64,000 nt of DNA, taken from contig DYEC01000009.1 of the NCBI GenBank assembly GCA_020725865.1, positions 100,569-164,568 of the forward strand. Direction: 5' to 3'. Shown here piece after piece: positions 1 to 7,487 of this stretch. The position numbers and the translations under genes are program-made. The notes under the pieces are model-generated. The model made no database searches. It saw nothing but the letters and a program-made list of their open reading frames with translations, and was not told the DNA's origin. Position 1 is the stretch's first letter; each line of letters begins with the position of its first letter. Origin of the DNA: Anaerolinea sp. (GTDB lineage Bacteria; Chloroflexota; Anaerolineae; Anaerolineales; Anaerolineaceae).

Positions 1-643
1 CCCCACGTTTGGAAATTACCGCTGGGATCGTCAGCAGTAGAATTTTAATATCCAGCCAGATGGAATAATTCTGAATGTAACGGATATCCAGGCGCAACTG
101 GTCATCAAAAGAGACCTGGCTGCGTGCAGTAACTTGCCAGAGCCCGGTCATTCCGGGCAGGAATTTCAACCGTTCGCTATGCCACAGATCAAACTGTTCC
201 ACCTCATAAATCGGAAGCGGCCGCGGACCAACCAGACTCATCTCTCCTCTGAGGACATTGAACAACTGTGGCAACTCATCTATACTCAGACGGCGAATGA
301 ATTTCCCCACACGTGTAACCCGCGGATCATCTTTGAGCTTTACCCCAGACTGTACATCGAGCTGTCCTGAAACATAAGCCGCAATATGCTGTCGGTGGAG
401 TGTTTCATCTACATTGTGGTACATTGAGCGAAACTTGTACATATCAAAGAGAGTGCCATTCAAGCCAACCCGCTTTTGCTTGAAGAAAATTGGCCCCGGT
501 GAGTCCAGTCGAATCGCCAGCGCAACGATGCCCATCAAGGGCAGGATAACCACCATACCCAAGACTGTTCCCACACAATCCATCGTCCTTTTCAAGATGA
601 ATTGTGTCAGTGTGTAAGGTGTATCACGAAACCGCAAGCTCAT
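1..643 (-). CDS. Undecaprenyl-phosphate sugar phosphotransferase (bacterial sugar transferase family), 3' end cut by window
   Basis: Inner-membrane enzyme of the WbaP/WcaJ type that transfers a sugar-1-phosphate from a nucleotide sugar to a polyprenyl phosphate, the first step of exopolysaccharide or surface-glycan repeat-unit synthesis. The 214 visible residues show an N-terminal membrane segment (about 15-42), then the family blocks [49 protein letters not shown] and [14 protein letters not shown]. The reading frame is open to base 1, and what is missing is probably only a few C-terminal residues. It is the short form, without the large N-terminal CoA-binding-like domain of longer homologues. 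ATG is at 643 with a GAAAGG-like ribosome site just upstream. It lies 16 nt after the lipoprotein gene at 660-1586 and is probably co-transcribed with it. Family assignment is firm; the sugar is unknown. Confidence 0.93.
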   Translation of the reverse strand, partial: MSLRFRDTPYTLTQFILKRTMDCVGTVLGMVVILPLMGIVALAIRLDSPGPIFFKQKRVGLNGTLFDMYKFRSMYHNVDETLHRQHIAAYVSGQLDVQSGVKLKDDPRVTRVGKFIRRLSIDELPQLFNVLRGEMSLVGPRPLPIYEVEQFDLWHSERLKFLPGMTGLWQVTARSQVSFDDQLRLDIRYIQNYSIWLDIKILLLTIPAVISKRG

Positions 644-659
644 GCCTTTCTCTCACCAG

Positions 660-1586
660 TCAATTCACAATGCGCTTCTTGCTGATGGCTATATCGTCTA
701 TATAAATTGTACATGGATTGGGCATAATTAAATCCGAGTAATTATTGACACTCCAGTCTACTGACAAATCACTCAAGACAGTTTGAGCTTTGTCAATATT
801 GAACACTTCATCGCCATCCTGCCAGATAATCACCTGACCAGTTGTGTCAAATGCCTGCCGGTAATATCCTTCAAGATGAAACCACTGATCAAGTGGAATA
901 CTACGCGTCTGATAGTGATTGAAATTCTCCCCGTTTGGCAATCTCTGCACCATATATAACCCCAACCCGCTACCTTGTGTCTGAGCACCAACCGAAAAAA
1001 TACGCTGGCTATTATCGGAGTTGCCATCTTCGGTAGATTTCCACTGCCAGAGATTCCAGAAGCCGATCGGACGAACATTAGAGGGAATATAGTACCAGGC
1101 TGAATAATAGTAAGCTTCTTCCGGTAATTCTTTCCAGAAGAACAAATAAGCCGCGTGTGCACCGGTGGGTGAATACTGGCTGGTGTCAATCGTTAATGCA
1201 ACAGCATAATTTCCCGAATGTGCCGGCGAACTGACCAACCCCCAAGTGCCGTTTCCTTGGCGGACAAAATCCCCAAAATCATTTAACTGCAGTTCGCTCA
1301 AATCACCGGTTTCAAAACCGGTTGACCAGTAAAAGCCATCTTGTATCGACAATACGGTAACAGAGGGTTCGACAGGAATCTTGGTAGACATGGTTGCCAC
1401 CGCCACACTGGTTGGCGTACGAGTCTCTAGATAATTCGGTGTTGCCTTAACTGTCACTATAGGCGAGGGGGATGATAAGACCGGTGTGTGTTCGATAGAT
1501 TGACATGCTGTCACAACAAATACAAGAAGAAACACCGTTAAGAATGCCCCGCAGCGAGACCACTCTGTCAAGAACTTCTCTTTCAT
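660..1586 (-). CDS. Lipoprotein with polysaccharide-lyase-like (concanavalin-type) domain
   Basis: 308 residues. Residues 1-28 are a lipoprotein signal ending in the lipobox VVTAC (Cys28), followed by a Thr/Pro/Ser-rich stalk to about residue 80. The remaining ~225 residues form one domain with the pattern YYSAWYYIPSN, WNLWQWKS, SQRIFSVGA, LDQWFHLEGYYRQA and GQVIIWQDGDEVFN, which resembles the beta-jelly-roll polysaccharide lyase family that includes heparin lyase I (Pfam Polysacc_lyase). A lyase or a glycan-binding role are both possible; I cannot point to catalytic residues with certainty. The whole domain is repeated with high identity in the upstream gene 1859-3400, so the two are tandem paralogues. 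The sugar transferase follows after 16 nt, which suggests a job on the exported glycan. Confidence 0.82.
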   Translation of the reverse strand: MKEKFLTEWSRCGAFLTVFLLVFVVTACQSIEHTPVLSSPSPIVTVKATPNYLETRTPTSVAVATMSTKIPVEPSVTVLSIQDGFYWSTGFETGDLSELQLNDFGDFVRQGNGTWGLVSSPAHSGNYAVALTIDTSQYSPTGAHAAYLFFWKELPEEAYYYSAWYYIPSNVRPIGFWNLWQWKSTEDGNSDNSQRIFSVGAQTQGSGLGLYMVQRLPNGENFNHYQTRSIPLDQWFHLEGYYRQAFDTTGQVIIWQDGDEVFNIDKAQTVLSDLSVDWSVNNYSDLIMPNPCTIYIDDIAISKKRIVN

Positions 1587-1783
1587 AGGAAGTTATCCTG
1601 TGTCTAAAGAGAAAGCCGGTCGTAACCCACCTCTCCGTTAGCAAAAAACCCAAACATTACATTAATGTCACCCTGAAATAAAATTCAAGTGACACGATTT
1701 ATACCATTCTACACCAATTTAGCCCTAATTCGATTAGCCCAAAATGAAGTGTTGCAATTTTGTAATGCAAACGCACAATATTA

Positions 1784-1829
1784 AGAAAAAAACAAACCAG
1801 TTGAGAGAACCTTTCTGCCCCTCAACTGG
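1784..1829 (-). terminator. Rho-independent terminator of the lipoprotein gene 1859-3400
   Basis: On the minus strand a perfect 9-bp stem (CCAGTTGAG at 1829-1821 with CTCAACTGG at 1805-1797, loop 15 nt) is followed by a T-rich stretch (1796-1784, including seven Ts). It lies 30 nt past the stop codon at 1859, so the two paralogous lipoprotein genes are probably separate transcription units. Confidence 0.85.
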
Positions 1830-1858
1830 CATAGTATTCAGCAACGACTCACGAAACG

Positions 1859-3400
1859 TCAATGTCCTATTCTGCTGGAGCTAACTGCAATATCATCCAC
1901 ATAAATCGTGCAGGGGCTGGGCGAAATTTGATTGGAGTAGTTGTTAACACTCCAGTCCACCGTCAGGTCGCTAAGCACAGTCTGTGCGCTCGTGATGTTG
2001 AAAACCTCAACTCCATCCTGCCAGACAATGACCTGGCCGGTTGTGTCAAATGCCTGTCGGTAATATCCTTCGATATGAAACCACTGGTCAAGCGGGATAT
2101 TGCGCGTCGAATTGTGGTTAACCTTACTTCCGTCTGGGAGCCGCTGCACCATGTACAACCCCAAACCGCCATTTAACGGCCGAGCGCCGACAGAAAAGAT
2201 TCGCTGGCTGTTGTCGGAATTGCCATCATACGTTGATTTCCACTGCCAGAGGTTCCACCACTCAGCAGGTAAAGTGCCAGATGGAATGTAATACCAAGCT
2301 GAATAATAGTAAGCCTCCCCAGGCAATTCCTTCCAGAAGAACATATAAGCAGCGTGAGCACCGGTCGGAGAGGACTGGCTGGTATCGATGGTCAATGCAG
2401 CAGCATACTTACCCGAGTGCGCTGGCGAATTAATCAGTTTGTACGTGCCATTGCCCTGATTGACAAAACCACCATAGCTGTTCGCCTCAAGCTCGCTGAG
2501 GTTACCGGTTTCAAAACCAGTGGACCAATAGAAACTGCCACCTGCAGGTGCAGAAGCTGGACTTGTTGCCGTAGGAGGCACAGGAGTTGGTGAAGGAGGT
2601 AATGGTGTGGCGGTTGCCGGTAACTGTGTTGGTGTGGGTGTTAATGGTGTTGCAGTTGCCGGTGGCTGTGTGGGCTGCGGAAGTTTAGGAGCTTCAGTTG
2701 AGGGAGCAGGAGTGCTCGTGGGTTGAGTTGAGGGAATAAACATGGTTGGCTGAAGCGTAGCTGCAATTGGTAACGCGGCTGTCGCGGTCGGTGCAACCTG
2801 CGTTGGCTTGGGCCTCTTTTTCCATGGAAACCAGCGAGAAAGGGCAGAAAACAAGCCGATGCTGCCATCGACTGAAGATAACGTCTTTGCATCCGTAGCC
2901 TGCGGCGTCAGGGTGGTTGGCATAGCAGTTGGTTGTAATGTAGGAGACGACTGTATCACAACGATTGCCTGTTGTGCAGGCAATGAACTCTCAGAAGCGA
3001 CAATGACTGCTGGGGTAGAAGTAGGCTCGAGCGCCAGCACGTAGGGTGTCCCATTCGGCTGTGCCGTTGCCCCGCCCTGTAATATTACGGTCGTGTCCCA
3101 AGGATACTGCGAAGTCGGCGTGAAAAATGCTGTTGGTTGTGTGAAGTTTTGAGGCTGATTGTTCGAATCAATCACTTGGAGAGAAGTTTGGAAGAAACCA
3201 TCTTCAGATCGAGATGCATCCTTGTTCATCCCCGCTTGGTCAGACAAATATCCCTGTTCCGGGTTACTAACCAATAATGTGGAGCTATATTCAGGTAAGT
3301 CAGCGGAACTGGCTGACACCGGTAAATTGCAAGCCAATCCCACCAGGACAAGAAATGCTGCACAAACGTAAAGGTACTTAATCATGGGTAATGCTTTCAA
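1859..3400 (-). CDS. Lipoprotein with long Thr/Pro stalk and polysaccharide-lyase-like domain
   Basis: 513 residues from a TTG start at 3400. The start is decided by a perfect AGGAGG (3415-3410) nine bases upstream; the first in-frame ATG (3385) has no ribosome site, and the frame further upstream lacks a signal peptide. The N-terminus is a lipoprotein signal with lipobox VGLAC. A ~250-residue low-complexity stalk rich in PT, PP and TATP motifs follows, then a C-terminal domain nearly identical to that of the downstream gene 660-1586 (WNLWQWKST, DNSQRIFSVGA, LDQWFHIEGYYRQAFD). The long stalk probably carries the domain across a thick envelope or capsule layer. Likely regulated from the 3401-3794 region, which holds an 18-bp palindrome. 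Glycan binding or cleavage is inferred; activity is unproven. Confidence 0.83.
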   Translation of the reverse strand: MKALPMIKYLYVCAAFLVLVGLACNLPVSASSADLPEYSSTLLVSNPEQGYLSDQAGMNKDASRSEDGFFQTSLQVIDSNNQPQNFTQPTAFFTPTSQYPWDTTVILQGGATAQPNGTPYVLALEPTSTPAVIVASESSLPAQQAIVVIQSSPTLQPTAMPTTLTPQATDAKTLSSVDGSIGLFSALSRWFPWKKRPKPTQVAPTATAALPIAATLQPTMFIPSTQPTSTPAPSTEAPKLPQPTQPPATATPLTPTPTQLPATATPLPPSPTPVPPTATSPASAPAGGSFYWSTGFETGNLSELEANSYGGFVNQGNGTYKLINSPAHSGKYAAALTIDTSQSSPTGAHAAYMFFWKELPGEAYYYSAWYYIPSGTLPAEWWNLWQWKSTYDGNSDNSQRIFSVGARPLNGGLGLYMVQRLPDGSKVNHNSTRNIPLDQWFHIEGYYRQAFDTTGQVIVWQDGVEVFNITSAQTVLSDLTVDWSVNNYSNQISPSPCTIYVDDIAVSSSRIGH

Positions 3401-3532
3401 AAGACAGAACCTCCTCTGAGTTTTTACTGACACCGGACTGACATCCCTGTTCCAATCCAACCTGATTATAGAAACAGCCTGCCCTGGCGACGTTAACGGA
3501 TTCGTTAGATGACACGTTGCAAACTGGCGCAG

Positions 3533-3550
3533 CCTTACAAATTTGTAAGG
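3533..3550. promoter_or_regulatory. 18-bp perfect palindrome flanked by direct repeats, candidate operator
   Basis: CCTTACAAATTTGTAAGG is a perfect palindrome in the divergent intergenic region 3401-3794. The octamer GTTGCAAA occurs on both sides of it (from 3516 and from 3550). It lies ~135 nt upstream of the lipoprotein start at 3400. The arrangement is typical of a dimeric repressor or activator site; no regulator can be named. Confidence 0.5.
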
Positions 3551-3746
3551 TTGCAAAACGGCAATGTTTATGCAACTGTTACTTTGAATTGGCAATGTTT
3601 TGAAGGCTATACGAATAATAAAAACTTTTGCCCCCTTTTGAAGCAGATGATGTCCTGGAGAAAACAACACATTAACCTTGTACAGCCCTGATTCACCCAC
3701 TAACAATAGCCCCAAGACATTTGTCTCAGGAACTGGATCGTAAATA

Positions 3747-3776
3747 TTGAACCACGGTTAAGAGAATGGCTATAAT
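3747..3776 (+). promoter_or_regulatory. Sigma-70-type promoter for the MBL-fold gene
   Basis: A perfect -10 box TATAAT (3771-3776) lies 18 nt after TTGAAC (3747-3752, close to TTGACA). Transcription would start near 3783, about 12 nt before the ATG at 3795, leaving just enough room for the GGAGG at 3785-3789. Confidence 0.65.
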
Positions 3777-3794
3777 CATTCCATGGAGGCTGGC

Positions 3795-4652
3795 ATGGTC
3801 GAGAAAATAACCATCACCTGTTTGGTAAACAATGAAGTGCTATTCGGACCATCGGTTTGGGGAGAGCACGGTTTATCGTGGCTGATAGAAACTCCGCAAA
3901 CTCAAATCATCTTTGACACGGGCAGCAGCGCGGAGGTCTTGATGCATAATCTGAAGGTATTGAAAAAGCCGCTCAAGCGATTGAGCCATGTCATACTCAG
4001 TCACGGGCATTACGATCACACAGGTGGTTTATCTTATTTGCTAGCGATGAATCGCGAGTTGCACCTGATTGCAGCGCCGCAGGTGTTTGAGTCAAAATAT
4101 GCCGTTCAACGCGGTAAACCGCCGCGCTCGATCGGTATCCCACTGAAAGAAGAAGAAGTGCGCACAAAGGCGAAAGTTACTTTATCCGATGAACCAATGG
4201 AAATCGTATCAGGTATCACAGTAACTGGCCACATCCCGCGTACGGTGGACTTTGAAACGCCTGCGCCACATTTCCTGCGTCGGCAGGGCAGCGAACTGCG
4301 GGTCGATCCCTTTGATGATGATCGAGCCTTGATTGTTCAAACGTCCGAAGGATTGGTAGTACTGCTGGGTTGCGGACATTCCGGATTGATCAACACATTG
4401 CGCGAGGCGCGGCGGCTGTTCAACTGCCCGATTCTGACAATCATGGGCGGTAGTCATCTTGCTCCAGCTAGCAAAGAGCGTCTGAAACGCACAATTCAGG
4501 CATTGCAGGATGAATTCCCTGAGATTCAATCCTATCGCCTGAATCACTGCACGGGATACAAAGCGCAGTTTGCCCTGTATACCGTATTCGGCGAGCGGGT
4601 TAAACCGTTTTTAGCGGGAGAGAAAATATCATTCAGTGCTCAAAAACGTTAG
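3795..4652 (+). CDS. MBL-fold metallohydrolase, COG1237-like
   Basis: 285 residues from ATG 3795; GGAGG at 3785-3789 favours this over the in-frame ATG at 3783, which would contain the ribosome site. Metallo-beta-lactamase fold: residues ~30-75 hold the beta-strand IIFDTGSS and the zinc motif SHGHYDHTGG, followed by GHIPR, a DDRALIV block and the second metal-ligand regions LLGCGHSGLIN and IMGGSHL. This pattern is that of the COG1237 subgroup, whose archaeal members act in methanopterin biosynthesis and which otherwise is annotated as a general metal-dependent hydrolase. The substrate cannot be read from sequence. It stands alone, and its 3' end overlaps by 24 nt the convergent gene at 4629-5225. 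Confidence 0.88.
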   Translation: MVEKITITCLVNNEVLFGPSVWGEHGLSWLIETPQTQIIFDTGSSAEVLMHNLKVLKKPLKRLSHVILSHGHYDHTGGLSYLLAMNRELHLIAAPQVFESKYAVQRGKPPRSIGIPLKEEEVRTKAKVTLSDEPMEIVSGITVTGHIPRTVDFETPAPHFLRRQGSELRVDPFDDDRALIVQTSEGLVVLLGCGHSGLINTLREARRLFNCPILTIMGGSHLAPASKERLKRTIQALQDEFPEIQSYRLNHCTGYKAQFALYTVFGERVKPFLAGEKISFSAQKR

Positions 4653-5225
4653 CCCGCCATTTCCCTTTCGGCAATTCTTCTCATTGCGCAGATTTTGCCA
4701 TTGCATAGGCGTATAACATCTCTGTACGCCTAAAAGGCGCAACACTTTCGATTTCAGATTGTTGCCAGGGTAAGGCACACAGATTGTTTCCTCTTGGGGA
4801 TAGAACAAATTCAAAGGCAAGTTGTTTCTACCCCAAACTTCTTGTAGAACAGTAAACTCTTTAAGGTCAAGATTTAGAAACCAGCAACATGTATCATCGT
4901 GATGGTCAAATTTAGCCACCCTTCCTATACGAGGCATGGGTTCGTTATCAAGAAGTAAGAAAAACAAATCTTGAACCTCTGAATAAGCGAAAATCCACTG
5001 TATTAACTCAGTAACAAATACTTGCTTTTCTAATGGCTCAGCAGGTAACACCCCTTGTTTCTCAGTCAAACCTTTGTATGCTTTGGAATGGGAAAGCAAT
5101 TTTGCCTGAAAGTGTGTACACCACTGCGCCACAGTTTTTGCTGTAACCAGAACAGCTCTTTGAAAAGGGACATCTTGCTGATCTTGTAAGTAAAAAAGTT
5201 CTGCAGCATAAATCATAATGCACAT
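4629..5225 (-). CDS. Hypothetical protein, 198 aa
   Basis: I do not recognise this protein. It is acidic to neutral, without a signal peptide or membrane segment, and contains a His/Asp/Cys-rich patch (FDHHDDTCCWFLNL, ~residues 105-119) and a Trp/Pro-rich C-terminal half. It is convergent with, and overlaps by 24 nt, the MBL-fold gene. A second start (codon 4, ATG at 5216) is possible. The ribosome site is weak. It could be a real orphan gene; the length and lack of an opposing gene support this. Confidence 0.5.
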   Translation of the reverse strand: MCIMIYAAELFYLQDQQDVPFQRAVLVTAKTVAQWCTHFQAKLLSHSKAYKGLTEKQGVLPAEPLEKQVFVTELIQWIFAYSEVQDLFFLLLDNEPMPRIGRVAKFDHHDDTCCWFLNLDLKEFTVLQEVWGRNNLPLNLFYPQEETICVPYPGNNLKSKVLRLLGVQRCYTPMQWQNLRNEKNCRKGNGGLTFLSTE

Positions 5226-5440
5226 TTGCCCATCTTCTCAGCTGCATTAGGAGAAAAATTTTAATCAAGCAAATTATATCCGAAGCGGCAGAGCAAGATG
5301 GAAAAGCCACGCTATGTTGAAACTGGGAAAGGGTTATTCTCTGGGAGTTGTTTGTACAATTGAGTTGCGCCAGCCTTTTTCATCGCGGGTCAAAGGCAAT
5401 GCGAAGCCCAATAGACCATGTCTGACTCTTAACCCGCCAG
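5226..5440. other. Intergenic stretch, no gene seen
   Basis: Between the 198-aa gene and the terminator at 5441-5480 I see no credible coding region, RNA gene or repeat. An upstream promoter for the minus-strand gene starting at 5225 would have to lie here, but no clear -10/-35 pair stands out. Confidence 0.4.
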
Positions 5441-5480
5441 AGCTAAAAAACAAAGGAGGGGCCATCATGACCCCTCCTCT
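5441..5480 (-). terminator. Rho-independent terminator of the cytochrome-like operon
   Basis: Minus-strand stem GGAGGGG (5477-5471) with CCCCTCC (5461-5455), nine-base loop, then TTTGTTTTTT. It lies 30 nt after the stop at 5508. An 18-base stretch of this element (AGAGGAGGGGTCATGATG) recurs in the leader of the antirepressor-like gene at 30105-30088. Confidence 0.8.
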
Positions 5481-5507
5481 GGCATTGTAGCTGCCCTATA
5501 CCTATTG

Positions 5508-6053
5508 TTATCCGCCGCGCCCGCGCCCTGACCAGAGCGGTCTGCCGTTTTCATCACGCAGTCTGATAATCTGACCACTGGTCAGGTTCTCAATTCGGGC
5601 AGTTTCAAACTCCCCGTTGAGGCTATCGAAAAAACCGCTCAGGCGCAATGAATCGCCAACGGCAACCCGACCCCCTTGCTCTTGTGCATACCACCAGGCA
5701 CGGTTTTGGACAGAAACGGTCTCACCGGAAGTGGTTGCTACAATCAAGGTGTTGTCATCAACAGATTTTGCAGTGCCTTCGAGCGTCAGCCATTCGGCAG
5801 CCCAGGGTTGTTCTTTTCTGAAGCTTTCGGCTTGTCCACCCTGTTGGCGGCCGGCAGCTTGACCGCGTTGTCCCCGAAAAACGCTGGTGCTATTACGATC
5901 GGCGGTGAGTTGCCGTGGCTGCCCGCTGTATGTGTGCATGCCAAATTGAGTCTCGCCTCTCCCCAGAATAACATTGGTGCGGTTAATTCCGCCAATGACG
6001 AGAATCGCGATAACAGCCACAACAAAGGCAAAAAGTCCAACATTCTTAATCAT
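5508..6053 (-). CDS. Membrane-anchored protein with small OB-like domain
   Basis: 181 residues: an uncleaved N-terminal membrane anchor (residues 4-23), a Gln/Gly/Arg-rich linker (45-80) and a compact C-terminal domain (87-165) with alternating strands (LTLEGTAKSV, TLIVATTSGETVSV, VAVGDSLRLSGFF) that looks like an OB-type beta barrel. The tail is Gly/Arg-rich (WSGRGRGG). It starts 3 nt after the stop of the di-domain membrane protein at 6057-6704 and shares its terminator, so the two products probably act together at the outer face of the membrane. I infer an accessory role in an electron-transfer or redox-sensing complex; no catalytic motif is visible. Confidence 0.72.
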   Translation of the reverse strand: MIKNVGLFAFVVAVIAILVIGGINRTNVILGRGETQFGMHTYSGQPRQLTADRNSTSVFRGQRGQAAGRQQGGQAESFRKEQPWAAEWLTLEGTAKSVDDNTLIVATTSGETVSVQNRAWWYAQEQGGRVAVGDSLRLSGFFDSLNGEFETARIENLTSGQIIRLRDENGRPLWSGRGRGG

Positions 6054-6056
6054 TGT

Positions 6057-6704
6057 TTATGCCCTTTCGCTCACTTTAAAGGTTGTCAAAGAGGTTTTCA
6101 GCTCGTTACCCCTATTTACAGATGCGGAATTCAGGAGACGTCCGGAAACCTTAACCACCCATTGCCAGTGAATAGCAAAATGGATAATCGCGGCGGAAAT
6201 CAAAACGATGCCGGACCAAGTATGCAGGATATCCCATGATGTACGGCTGAATAACAATCCCGGGTCGGGAACGCCGTAGCGCCCGGAAGGGAAAAACAGA
6301 AAATACACACCCGAGATTGCCGTTAGCAGAAAGCTGATGATCGTCATTGCATTGATGACGATATTGAAGCGCGCCCATGGATTAAGCGGCGTACAACAGG
6401 GATCGGTCAGCCCTTTCAGTAAACGCCGCACGGTGTTGACCACCCATCGCCAATGAACTACAAAATGAACGGCAGCGATGACGATCATAGCGATCCCGCC
6501 CCAAGTATGTAACAAATCCCATGTTCGCCGATCAAACAAGATGGTCACACCGTACAAAGGATTTCTTCCACCCTGATAGCCCCCTACCGGTAGAAACAGA
6601 AAGTAAACACCTGTAAGAGAAGCTACCAGTCCGCTGATAAACAGCAACAAGTTAATCCCCCAATTGCGCTGTGTAGTTTTCGATAGTGAAATTGTTTGAC
6701 CCAT
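6057..6704 (-). CDS. Duplicated cytochrome-b-like membrane protein (DUF4405-type)
   Basis: 215 residues with four predicted membrane helices arranged as an internal duplication. Residues ~17-95 and ~118-190 both follow the plan LLFISGL...GVYFLFxP, WDLLHTWGGI / WDILHTWSGI, HFVVHWRWV / HFAIHWQWV. The paired His residues in LHTW and HxxxHW are suited to heme b binding, as in the DUF4405 / flavinylation-associated cytochrome family. A strong AAGGAG precedes the ATG at 6704. The partner gene follows after 3 nt. The divergent ECF sigma gene begins 225 nt upstream. An electron-transfer role is inferred from family and His positions. Confidence 0.8.
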   Translation of the reverse strand: MGQTISLSKTTQRNWGINLLLFISGLVASLTGVYFLFLPVGGYQGGRNPLYGVTILFDRRTWDLLHTWGGIAMIVIAAVHFVVHWRWVVNTVRRLLKGLTDPCCTPLNPWARFNIVINAMTIISFLLTAISGVYFLFFPSGRYGVPDPGLLFSRTSWDILHTWSGIVLISAAIIHFAIHWQWVVKVSGRLLNSASVNRGNELKTSLTTFKVSERA

Positions 6705-6929
6705 ATTTTTTCTCCTTCTGACAGAAATACAAACGGCATAAAAGTGCCTTGCAGAGTCCGATGCATGCTTTCTCTAGAATAATAAAAACAAATTGTGAAG
6801 CAATTTTAAAGAAAGCTTGGAAAGATTGTGAAGATTTGAACTAGAAAACACTGTTATTGCCCAAATGATGATATATTTTCGTGCAACACATATCTTTTAG
6901 TGTGAATCAGCGTCTTAACAGGTAGAACA

Positions 6930-7487
6930 ATGGGTATCCCATCTGAAGATGAGTTGCTTCGCGCGGCAAGACGGTTTGACCGGCAAGCACTGGCAGAAAT
7001 TTATGATCGCTACAGCCCAGTGTTGTACACCTATGCCATGCGACTGTTGGGCAACCCTGAACTGGCAGAGGAGTGTGTGGCAGATACTTTCCAGAGGTTT
7101 CTGCTTGCCCTACGCGCTGGCGGAGGTCCAGACGGCTACCTCAAAGCTTATCTGTATCGAATAGCACATAACTGGATCACCGATCTTTATCGCCGACAGC
7201 CCCCTCAAATAGTTGAACTTTCAGAAAATGTAGCGATGGATGCAAGCACAAATCCCGAAAATGCCGCCGAGACACGCCTTGAACGAGAACGCGTTCGTTC
7301 TGCGCTACGCTGCCTGACCGCTGATCAGCGTCAGGTCATTGTTCTGCGTTTTTTGGAGGAGTTGAGCATTGAGCAAACGGCGCGCGCACTCGGCAAACCA
7401 CTGGGTGCAGTCAAGTCCTTACAACACCGCGCGTTGACGGCATTAGCCCGTTTATTAGAGGATAGAGGAAAAGAGCAAAGACTATGA
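6930..7487 (+). CDS. RNA polymerase ECF-type sigma factor
   Basis: 185 residues with sigma region 2 (~15-85: ALAEIYDRYSPVLYTYAMRLLG, then ADTFQRFLLAL and YRIAHNWITDLYRR) and region 4 (~118-175: LTADQRQVIVLRFLEELSIEQTARALGKPLGAVKSLQHRAL, quoted here only in part as a helix-turn-helix ending in VKSLQHRAL). It recruits RNA polymerase to a dedicated stress or envelope regulon. The following gene overlaps it by 4 nt (ATGA) and looks like its membrane-bound anti-sigma partner, so release from that partner is the likely control. No autoregulated promoter could be recognised in 6705-6929. Confidence 0.92.
   Translation: MGIPSEDELLRAARRFDRQALAEIYDRYSPVLYTYAMRLLGNPELAEECVADTFQRFLLALRAGGGPDGYLKAYLYRIAHNWITDLYRRQPPQIVELSENVAMDASTNPENAAETRLERERVRSALRCLTADQRQVIVLRFLEELSIEQTARALGKPLGAVKSLQHRALTALARLLEDRGKEQRL

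Noticed and set aside
3401..3715. N-terminal extension of the stalked lipoprotein to 3715
   Set aside because: It would place a lipoprotein signal in the middle of the protein; AGGAGG fixes the TTG start at 3400.
5676..6239. 187-codon plus-strand frame
   Set aside because: Opposite two coupled genes with clear membrane-protein features.
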